Below are positions 44,483-52,855 of a DNA stretch of 64,000 nt, in pieces. The notes under the pieces were generated by a model, which did not search any database, was not told the DNA's origin, and saw only the letters and a program-made list of their open reading frames with translations. The DNA is from Diploptera punctata (Eukaryota; Arthropoda; Insecta; Blattodea; Blaberidae): contig JASPKZ010004204.1 in NCBI GenBank assembly GCA_030220185.1, forward strand, positions 308,001 to 372,000. Reading direction: 5' to 3'. Every line of letters begins with the position of its first letter. Position 1 is the stretch's first letter. The translations under genes were made by a program, and so were the position numbers.

Positions 44483-44639
44483 GTTGTTTTTATTAATTTG
44501 TAGGATTATATATGATTCTAAGTTTGAACCTTGTAAATAAAAATGTATATAGGTACATTTCCTCCTTTAAAACCATTATTTTACCATAGACAATAAAATA
44601 ATTTTAATTTCTTTAAATTGACTAAACGTTTGATAAATT
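43568..44639. other. AT-rich stretch with (ATT)n
   Basis: An (ATT)n tract lies at about 44443-44482. Otherwise very AT-rich with no motif. Confidence 0.5.
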
Positions 44640-44940
44640 CAGTTGCTCGTGGTGGTCTCTAGTCCCGAGGGTCGCGGGTTCAAACTCGGCCGTGGTCGAT
44701 GAATTTTTAGGATGAAAAATCCAAGAGACAAGTCCTCCTGTAAGGACTTTAAGCCGTGGGTCCCAAGTCTGAAGATTTTCAGGGTCCTGAAAGAACCGCA
44801 AGCCTAAATAAAAAGGCCTCTGTGCAAAATTTAACCTACTTGCATCTATCAAGTAATATCTTAGTTGCCTCACTAAGGCGTTGTGCTAACCACATGTCGC
44901 TCATTGACATCTGTATTTAAATAAGCGTAAGTAAATAAAT
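44640..44940 (+). mobile_element. SINE-F
   Basis: The head includes CGTGGTGGTCTCTAGTCCCG and the B box GGGTTCAAACTCGG. The body has GAAAAATCCAAGAGACAAGT, CTGAAGATTTTCAGGG and AACCACATGTCGCTCATTG. The end is GCGTAAGTAAATAAAT. Confidence 0.8.
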
Positions 44941-45439
44941 TGGCATAGTAAATAAACTCCCACTACGGAGCAAACGTATCCCCACGCGAAATGATATCTA
45001 TGTATATGCATACATAATAAATACAGGAGAATACTGTTGAGTTAAATGAAGGGAGTTTTTCGGTCGGGACCCGTTATTGCTACCGTGCATGAGATTGTCG
45101 AGACCTTAATCGCTTAATGGAACAAACTTGATAACAACTGTGTATTTTTGTGGCTGTGAATGGTTTCTTGTTATTCCACATCTTACAAAATACTAACCAG
45201 TTTTAAAATGTTCGAGTTATTTAGTTTCTATGATGTTGTTTGCTTTGTAATCCAAATTTTAACATTTTAGGTTTGATGATATGGTTCAATAAATTAAAAT
45301 TTTGTTCTTTCAAAAACAGTAAATTAACCGAATCAAAGTGTTTTCTAACTGTGTGAAATATGTTCTCAGGTTTTCGTAATGTGGCATATGTTATATGTTT
45401 TATATAATTATTACTTACGTAACATTAATAACTTACTTT
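44941..45439. other. AT-rich stretch, nothing recognised
   Basis: No motif or pairing seen. Confidence 0.45.
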
Positions 45440-45819
45440 AAAAGTTTTATATTGTGACCTTGGCGATTGTTTCGCCATTGACATACAATTCTCTTTATAT
45501 GTCGCAACAATAGTCGGCCAATATCCTGTCTTCGATTGCTATGATACTTATTTTTCATCTTACAATCTCACTCACGAAAATGCTTACCAATTTCTTTACA
45601 GCTATCCCCAATTTTTTGTGGGAATAAATCTAAGTTGTAGATAATGAAATGAACATTTATAACTCCTATAACAAACCATTATCATAATGATGTAAGCTTA
45701 TTAAGCGACTATCACAAAAGTTTGATCTGATGCAAAACTTCTGATAAATGTTTTACTTCTGCATAAAAACTTATCTAGAATCTTAATTCAGTTTTTTTTT
45801 TATAATATTGACCAGTGCG
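45440..45819 (-). mobile_element. TIR family Q element, copy 3 (left end lost)
   Basis: The right TIR TTGACCAGTGCGA is clear at 45809-45820. The minus-strand motif RILADYCC lies near 45515-45540, followed by a stop. The left TIR was not found, so the start is approximate. Confidence 0.6.
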
Positions 45820-46057
45820 ATAGTAGATAGCCTAGTACTGGTATAGGAATCAATACTAATACATTGCATGATAAAGTTACATTGAGTATTAGTCTAACTT
45901 ACTGTTCATGTTCTTGTTCACGCGGATGTAAGCTCTCTATACATCCACATCCCGAAATAATGATTTCCTATATAATTTACCTCACTCAAAATATGGTTAA
46001 TATTATTCACTCACCTGAATTCTTGGTTTACCTACTGGCTAAGAAACTAGCTGTAAT

Positions 46058-46422
46058 ATAAGATAAAAGTTAAAAATTAGAAAGTACCTGTTGGTAGGTG
46101 CCGTCGTCCTCAACTTTGTTAAAATGGTGTACATAAAATTAACTGGAGGCCTTTAGGAAGTTAACTTCTATCATCTGCAGGTTGAGCTTCTTCTGCTAGT
46201 TGTTGTTGTTTACGATGATGTATACTTCTACAAATGTATACTGCTACAAACACTTGGAGTATACATCATCGTAAACAACAACATCTAGTAGCAGAAGCTC
46301 AACATGCTAATGATGGAAGTTAACTTCCGGCCTCCAGATAATTTTATGTACACCACTTTAACAAAGTTGAGGACGACGGCACCTGCCAACAGGTACTTTT
46401 TAATTTTTAACTTTTATCTTAT
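46058..46422. mobile_element. Near-perfect 365-bp hairpin (foldback/MITE)
   Basis: Arms 46059-46226 and 46258-46422 are inverted copies of about 166 bp, roughly 90% alike by eye. The ends are TAAGATAAAAGTTAAAAATT. Internal landmarks are GTGCCGTCGTCCTCAACTTT and TTGTTGTTTACGATGATGTA. The loop is about 31 bp. No coding content. TA may be the target duplication. Transcripts would fold into a long double strand. Confidence 0.88.
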
Positions 46423-46599
46423 GACTATTCATCTCAACGAAATTTAATATGCATTTTATTAGTATTAACTATATTATACGTTTTTAATATATTGTAAAAT
46501 TGTAAATTTGATACCTTTAAAACATAGTCCATAAATTGGTTTAAATTGTTTAAAATTCTATAGGGGTTTCGTAACCGGTTAAAAAGACCTCTAGAATTA

Positions 46600-46769
46600 A
46601 AAAGAAAGTAGTAGTAGTAGGACTTTATTAGACAAAAAGTAAGATATTTACAATATTATTTACAAATATCGGTCGCACGGGCAGTACGCCGTACGTGCTG
46701 TTGACAGTCCGTTACAATAAAGTAATAATTGGTAATAGTGTAAAGAAAACAAACAACAAAAACAGCAAT
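46600..46769 (-). other. Possible LINE tail beside minisatellite
   Basis: TAGTAGTAGTAGGACTTTATT at 46612-46632 followed by a short G+C-richer patch (CGGTCGCACGGGCAGTACGC) looks like a reversed poly-A-signal end of some retroelement. The family is not identified. Confidence 0.3.
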
Positions 46770-47085
46770 AACATTACAATTACATAAAGAAAACACAATA
46801 ATAATATTACAATTAAATAATAACACAATAGCATTATACACTAAAAACATTAACATTACAATTACATAAAGAAAACACAATAATATTACAATTAAATAAT
46901 AACACAATAGCATTATACACTAAAAACATTAACATTACAATTACATAAAGAAAACACAATAATATTACAATTAAATAATAACACAATAGCATTATACACT
47001 AAAAAACATTAACATTAGAATTACATAAAGAAAACACATTAATATTACAATTAAATAATAACACAACAGCATTATACACTAATTA
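46770..47085. repeat. 79-bp minisatellite, four units
   Basis: The unit contains ATTACATAAAGAAAACACAA, AATATTACAATTAAATAATA and ACAATAGCATTATACACT. CATTATACA recurs at 46832, 46911, 46990 and 47070. Units differ by only a few bases. Very A-rich with almost no G on this strand. Confidence 0.9.
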
Positions 47086-47194
47086 ATTTATATATAATTG
47101 TTAATAATTAATGGTATTGCATTTTGATAACATATATTTATTCATGAATGAGTGTTTTAACCTACCGTAGTTGAGGAAGATTGAACTTTCCCGA

Positions 47195-47285
47195 AGATGT
47201 CAACGGCATGATAACTTAGGTGGTAGCATGCCTACTTCCTGACTAAAAGACCCAGGTTCTACACCTGGCTAAGTTATACATTTTA
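47195..47285 (+). mobile_element. tRNA-like segment, possible SINE head
   Basis: TAACTTAGGTGGTAGCATGC resembles an A box and CCCAGGTTCTACACCTGG a T arm with a 5-bp stem. The acceptor and anticodon stems do not close, so this is not called a tRNA gene. Confidence 0.4.
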
Positions 47286-47295
47286 ATTGTAATTC

Positions 47296-48120
47296 TAACT
47301 AACTCACTGGCATTATCGAACCCGTATGTCCATGGCCGCGCGGACATAAGCTCTCCATACATCTCTATCCTGAGCCAATGTTTTACAATCATTCCTTGTA
47401 TAATCTGCTTTCCTCAAATTACACTGAGCAAGAAAAAATAAACTATTTTTGTCTCAGAAAGAAAAATATGTGATTCTGATAGTATGTTTTCTCCTGAATT
47501 CAAATATAATATCAGTTTTTTTCCATCACGCAAGGTTTCCGAGAGACAGGAATCTATAATTTCAAACACTTTAGTATTTTCTACATTTAGTATAACTACA
47601 CAATAATCGAACATTCGGACTCACCTAGAAAATAAGAAATGACGATTTTCTGCTATGTTTCGCCTGAGGAGCATCCCTCGTGATGGCCCAACAATAATCG
47701 GCCAGCATATTAGGATTCCATTTGCCTTAATATCTCTTTTCCATAGCTGAAATCTCCTGAGTTAGCTCATTTGGTTTTATTTTACAATTGACAAATGGAC
47801 GAAAAAACGTTTATTAAAAATAATTATTTAAATCCATTAATTGAAATTGAAAGAAAAAAAAACTGTGGGTTATGGAGAAATTCCGAATACATATTTGAAA
47901 ACACGATAAAAACTGCATTAAGTACTACTATTGGTACTCATGAGACAAAAATCATGTTGACTAGTGCAATAGTTAATTTTAGGCTCCCACCTCATTCTTG
48001 GTCTACCAACTGAGCATTTTCCTTCTGGTTTCCTACAAGAAACTTCATTGCATGTCTTTCTTTCCGCTTTCGTACCACATGTCCTGCCCATCGCAGTCTA
48101 ACAGACTTTTTTAATCTCAT
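47296..48120 (-). pseudogene. LINE-X 3' end interrupted by family Q
   Basis: The 3' end CACTGGCATTATCGAACCCG starts the copy. The two halves, 47296-47418 and 47971-48120, are contiguous in other LINE-X copies (compare 58375-58620). The second half encodes reversed GRPRMRWE-type and GHVVRK-type blocks. Confidence 0.8.
47419..47970 (-). mobile_element. TIR family Q element, copy 4
   Basis: Ends TTACACTGAGCAAGAA and TTGACTAGTGCAATA. The minus-strand motif GKWNPNMLADYCWAITRDAP lies near 47665-47725. It is closest to copy 1 (7565-8109), sharing long blocks such as TCTCAGAAAGAAAAATATGT. Inserted in LINE-X, with TA as the probable duplicated target. Confidence 0.82.
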
Positions 48121-48440
48121 GTCCAGGACGGGTAGTGGTGAACAATTTTTAATCGTTAGATTGTACTTCATATGCTTTCTTTAAAGTGTAAACAGCTCCT
48201 CAGTGCATATGTTGAGAAGGCATATAGTACTGTTGACAACGACTCGTCCATCGGATGAGGACATAAATACTTGGTGAACCCCTTGTTGCTTGTCGACAGG
48301 AGAACGTTACTTGCCAACACCTGGTTTCATATTCTCTTTTCTTCAATATAGAACCTTAAATAATACATTTTACACTTCAGAAACACACAAATACTCACTC
48401 GTCCTACATTCCTCTTTGATCATAATATAAGACTTTGAAA
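48121..48440. other. Unassigned stretch
   Basis: No motif recognised, although composition is less AT-rich near 48200-48330. Confidence 0.4.
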
Positions 48441-48444
48441 TTCA

Positions 48445-48815
48445 TATAGCTGATACAACAAAAACTAAACAAATAATAAGCACATGCGAAATGAAAATCT
48501 TAAGAACTATTCAGGGGAAAACATTATTTGATAAAATACACAACACAGAAATTAGGGACAAATGCCATATTCAAGACATAACCAAATTTATTATAGATAG
48601 ACGAAAATATTGGAAGGGTATATAGAAAGAATGGAAGAAAACCGGCTTGCAAAAAGAGCTAAAGAAGATAGACCAATGGACGGGAGAAGAACAAGAGGAA
48701 GACCTGCCAAGAGATGGATAGACAGTGAATGCACATCCAGTACGTCTTCCTCCGAGGAGTGATTTTGGACTAAACAGGATGAAAATCCTACAAATTAAGT
48801 TTAAGAAGAAGAAGA
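48445..48815 (+). pseudogene. RTE-type LINE C-terminal fragment
   Basis: It shares nearly 350 bp with 50245-50390 and 51080-51410: ADTTKTKQIISTCEMKILRT, IRDKCHIQDITKFIIDR, MEENRLAKRAKEDRPM, GRRTRGRPAKRWIDS. A (GAA)n tail lies near 48806-48820. It is the cleanest uninterrupted copy of this tail. Confidence 0.75.
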
Positions 48816-50095
48816 AGAAATTCATATTGAAGCACCGTTGAGGTTATGTAATAACATGTTAATTATATAATTTTTGAGAATATAATAATAATAGGATCAG
48901 CATCCTTGAAGACATAGAGATTCTAATAGAAGCAAGGATTAAACGAAAACATAACGGCAGACATAAATCCGTTATACAACCTATACAACACCATGAGGTC
49001 CAGTTAAAACGCAGAAGATGAAACATTGTTTTCGAAAGGCCTCCATATTAGAATAACTTGAAGTTTAATAATTTAGTTGAAGACAACTGATTTACCAGGT
49101 AAAAATTATATAATTAACATATTATAATATAAAAATACATCACCTACGTAAAAGTGGTCAGCCGAAGTGAAGAGTAAATTGAAATCAGACCACATGAACG
49201 TCATCTAACCACCTAACCCAAGGCACAAAGGTGCAGTAGGCAGAGATTATAACTTATAAACACGTAATTTTATACTAAAATACTATGTAGTAGCATATAG
49301 AAACATTAAAGAGATTGAAAATAGGTCATCAGATATATTTCATTCATGGAGATAGCACGTTCTGCTTCTCATTAAATGTAAATCTTCATTGCATGCAATT
49401 TGACTTGGAACAATTTGGTTTAAAATAGAAATATGCTATGTGAATACATAACGATATAAAGCATGTCTACTGATTGCTTCCTATGAATTACAATACTGTA
49501 ATTTTGCGAGAGTAGTTCCCTCTTTAAATTGATTGTCCAGGAAACAATTTACATAATAAAATTATTTAACGGTTACACAGTTCATTCCAAATTATATTTA
49601 ATTAACACTTTTGTATTTAAATGCTAATTAAATATTTTAAAACAAATACGTGAAAATATTTTATTCACAATTTTGTTGATTCAATTTTGTTGTAGTTTTC
49701 TGACACACCGTTGTTTTAGAAATGTTACGGTTTCAATTTGTCGTACTTTGTTTCCGTATTTGATCCGAGGCTTGATCCTTGGGACTGCGAGCAACATATA
49801 AGATAGGCCTTGAAGTGGGTTTCTAGCCCGTTTTCATGGCGGGTTTATTATTTGGGGTTTCCTCTCTAGGCCGATTGCCTTCACCCAGCTCCAGAGTTGA
49901 GGCTGCCCCGTTTTATTTCGAAGATGTCTCTCCTAGATGGGTTGTCTTGCAAGAGTAACGAACCCCATCCACCCGTTTGTCAATCTACAAGTCAGTAGAT
50001 GTAGAGTTGCCTCTTCCGTCAGGTACACCGTACCGAAGGACTCCTTCTCCGCTGTATCTGACGTTGAGGTCTTCATCGTAACCCTGGCAAGAGGG
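48816..50095. other. Mostly AT-rich, one GC-richer island
   Basis: An inverted pair GTTAATTATATAATTTTTG / AAAAATTATATAATTAACAT frames 48856-49127, a possible small MITE, but AT-rich chance is not excluded. A GC-richer block at 49760-50095 immediately precedes the LINE piece. No coding motif was recognised in it. Confidence 0.4.
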
Positions 50096-50492
50096 CCTCA
50101 CAATAGCTGATAAAGCAGCACATATATCAGGATATATGAAAGATTTAATTTGGTGCAACAAACATATGTCAATAGAAAACAAAACCCGCATATACAAAAC
50201 GATAGTTCAACCAGTTATCGTATATGGAGCAGAAACTAGGGCTGATACAACGAAAACTAAACAAATAATAAGCACGTGTGAAATGAAAATCTTAAGAACT
50301 ATTCAGGGGAAAACATTATTTGATAAAATACACAACACACAAATTAGGGACAAATGTTATATTCAAGACATAACCAAATTTATTATAGATAGAAAACATT
50401 ATTTGATAACCAAATTTATTATAATGATGTTTTAATTATTGATTTAACATTTCTCAATGAAAGATACATTATATTTGAAGAGAAAAATTTTC

Positions 50493-50565
50493 GTCTAGAC
50501 CGAGACTCGAACCCGGGACCTTTGGCTTGCCGGGCCAAATGCTCTACCAACTGAGCTACCGAGGC
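50493..50565 (-). tRNA. tRNA-like sequence, copy 1 (GGC anticodon position)
   Basis: The minus strand gives GCCTCGG/TCTAGAC acceptor (5 of 7 pairs), D arm GCTC-AGTTGGTA-GAGC, anticodon stem TTGGC/GCCAA with loop CCGGCAA, and T arm CCGGG-TTCGAGT-CTCGG. Box A TAGCTCAGTTGG and box B GGTTCGAGTC are near consensus. Against a working tRNA: C instead of U at position 33, one extra base before the anticodon stem, and mismatches in the acceptor. It is probably a tRNA-derived retroposon head or pseudogene. Confidence 0.4.
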
Positions 50566-50894
50566 GAGTTACGATATAGACGCAAATTTTTCTCTTATAT
50601 ACGTTGTAATTCCTTCTCGCCAAATGCTTTTGAAACCATTGTTTCTATCTTTGCAAATGGCGGCTTCTTAATTAAGAAGACATTTTATTGGGAATTTAAC
50701 ATTACTTTATAAAGCTAGTAAGGCTTCTAATGATGTTTTAATTATTGATTTAACATTTCTCAATGAAAGATAAATTATATTTGAAGAGATCACTGGGCCG
50801 TCCTATGAAACGCTGGAGGGAAAATTTTCTATAGGATCGTAACAGGCCTTGGCCTAATACTTGGAAGGAAGAAGAAGAAGAAGAAGAAATTTTC

Positions 50895-50966
50895 GCCTAG
50901 ACCGAGACTCGAACCCGGACCTTTGGCTTGCCGGGCCAAATGCTCTACCAACTGAGATACCGAGGC
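50895..50966 (-). pseudogene. tRNA-like sequence, copy 2
   Basis: The tandem duplicate of 50493-50565. The acceptor is better (GCCTCGG/TCTAGGC, 6 of 7), but the D stem has a change (ATCTC) and one base is missing before the T stem. Confidence 0.5.
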
Positions 50967-51521
50967 GAGTTACGATATAGACGCAAATTTTTCTCTTATA
51001 TACGTTGTAATTCCCTCTCGCCAAATGCTTTTGAAACCATTGTTTCTATATTTATTATAGATAGAAAACATTATTTGATAACCAAATTTATTATAGATAG
51101 AGAACATTATTTGATAAAATACACAACACACAAATTAGGGACAAATGTTATATTCAAGACATAACCAAATTTATTATAGATAGACGAAAATATTGGAAGG
51201 GTCATGTAGAAACAATGGAAGAAAACCGACTTGCAAAAAGAACTAAAGAAGATAGACCTATGGACGGGAGAAGAACAAGAGAAAGGCCAGCCAAGAGATG
51301 GATAGACAGTGTGAATGCACGTCCAATACGTCTTCCTCTGAGAAGTTATTTTGGAAATAAACAGGATGAAAATCGTACAAATTATGTTTAATAATAATAA
51401 GAAGAAGACGGTTTCAAATATTGAACAGAATACGCGTATATATAATTTTCTGTCATAATCTCATTTATGTACCTTACATTTAAAACCGAACTGGTGACGT
51501 GGGGTGGTCGGTAGAGCCTTT

Positions 51522-51832
51522 GGGTAGATTTCTCAACCGAAGTCTAAACCACGACCGCGGTTTTCCGATTTTTTATTGTTTTCATAACAAAAATAAAACT
51601 GAAAATCTACAGCTGTTAATACAACAACAAATGTCTGAATCATGTGTATGGTTTGATAAAAATCTATGAATTTTCAACCATTTTATGGGTAATCAATTGA
51701 GTTGATATTTACTTGATGAAAATCCATATTTATTAATTAAATAAAAATAAAACTTAGTTTTATAGGTGTTATGGAAACAATAAAACATTGGAAACCGAGG
51801 TCGTGGCTTAGACTTGGTTGAGAAATCCATCC
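51522..51832. mobile_element. Foldback element with 75-bp arms
   Basis: Arm GGGTAGATTTCTCAACCGAA ... GTCTAAACCACGACC ... TTTATTGTTTTCATAAC at 51522-51590 pairs with 51757-51832. The 160-bp AT-rich middle has no coding content. The left outer flank GGTGGTCGGTAGAGCC looks like a pol III A box, so the arms may be two reversed SINE heads. Confidence 0.75.
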
Positions 51833-52269
51833 TTTACATTCCAGCTATTCAGGATAGGAGTTTCTAATTTCCATCTTTGATCTGGATGTCTGACTCTTGT
51901 TTCGTGCAGTGCTATACTGTCTTCGTCGCTACTTCTTGCATACTCATTAACAAACCTAGCAATGTCCACAAATATGTATCATTCTAGTATTTATAGTTCA
52001 GAGTTCCTACGTAATGCTGGTCTTCCACAAGAGAATTTGCCTCTAAGCGTCTTATAATTGTAAGCTATGTATAAGGTTGTCGTGGTGGAGTGGCTTGAGT
52101 GCTTAAATGATCCCGAAAGCTATGCCGGCGGTAGCATTGCTGCCGATAGGGTTACCTATGCCGGACTGGTCCAAGGTGATAAGCCAGACGAAAAAAGTAC
52201 ATTGGTCGAAAGAGTCACGATCTTTCACCGTAAAAATACAACCGTCAAAAAATGCGGACATGAGTTCAA
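51833..52269. other. Unassigned stretch, GC-richer at right
   Basis: GTGGTGGAGTGGCTTGAG near 52080 is A-box-like. A GC-richer part follows with two TATGCCGG blocks (52122 and 52159). Perhaps a SINE-like head, but no B box was found. Confidence 0.35.
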
Positions 52270-52855
52270 CTGGGGTAAAATTTTCCGGAGGCTCAATTCT
52301 GGAAATGAGTGCATTACAGAGACTCTTGACGTCCCATCTCCTTTCAAAGAAGTTAAACTGAAAATATATAAAACTATTATTCTACCAGTTATATCATATT
52401 GATGCGCAACATGGACTCTTATTTTAAGGGAGAGAAGGAGATTACGAGTATTTGTAAATAAAGTTCTCATGAACATTTTTGGACCAAAGAGAGATGAACA
52501 GAAAGGTGAATGGAGAAGATTATATAACTGTGGACTACATGGTTTTATAAAAAGCCAGATATAATAACAACAGTTAAGTCTCGTAGACTGCGATGGGCAG
52601 GACATGTGGTACGAATGGGGAATGAAAGACGTGCATGGAAGCTTCTTGTAGGAAAACCAGACTGAAAACGCCCAGTTGGTAGACAAAGAATGAGGTGGGA
52701 GAATAGTATTAACTATGATTTGACGGAAGTAGATTATACAGGGGATGATTGGAAAACATTGGCTCAGAATAGGGATGTATGTAGAGCTTATGTCCGCTTG
52801 ACCATGAACCTACGGGGTGATAGTGTCAGTGAGTTAGTTAGTTAGATAGTTAGTT
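52270..52855 (+). pseudogene. LINE-X C-terminal end, source of the array
   Basis: It shows LNSGNECITETLDV, KLKIYKTIILPVISY, a shifted FGPKRDEQKGEWRRL block and RLRWAGHVVRMGNERRAWKL, then LLVGKPD with a stop where other copies have E(G/S)K. End at GATAGTGTCAGTGAG then (TTAG)n. The premature stop is present in every array unit, so the array descends from this dead copy or its twin. Confidence 0.85.

Larger units (their letters stand above)
50424..51049. repeat. 306-bp tandem duplication with tRNA-like core
   Basis: Copy 1 is 50424-50729 and copy 2 is 50730-51049. Both start ATGATGTTTTAATTATTGAT and carry the tRNA-like sequence and CGATATAGACGCAAATTTTT. Copy 2 holds a ~95-bp insert (50789-50888: ACTGGGCCGTCCTATGAAAC ... 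(GAA)n), the end of another LINE, and lacks the last part of copy 1. Confidence 0.85.
50096..51410 (+). pseudogene. RTE-type LINE C-terminal end, rearranged
   Basis: The frame 50136-50400 reads MKDLIWCNKHMSIENKTRIY, KTIVQPVIVYGAETRADTTK, CEMKILRTIQGKTL, IRDKCYIQDITKF. It then dissolves into repeats. The tail (GHVETMEENRLAKRT, GRRTRERPAKRWIDSV) resumes after 51180. Between them sits a 306-bp tandem duplication (50424-51049), and three copies of a 36-bp LINE segment. Confidence 0.75.

Noticed and set aside
47195..47285. Functional tRNA gene
   Set aside because: Only a T arm and an A-box-like block are visible; acceptor and anticodon stems do not form.
48856..49127. Small MITE with 20-bp ATATAATTAAC ends
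   Set aside because: The inverted match is entirely A/T apart from one or two bases and could be chance. Kept only as a note in the stretch entry.
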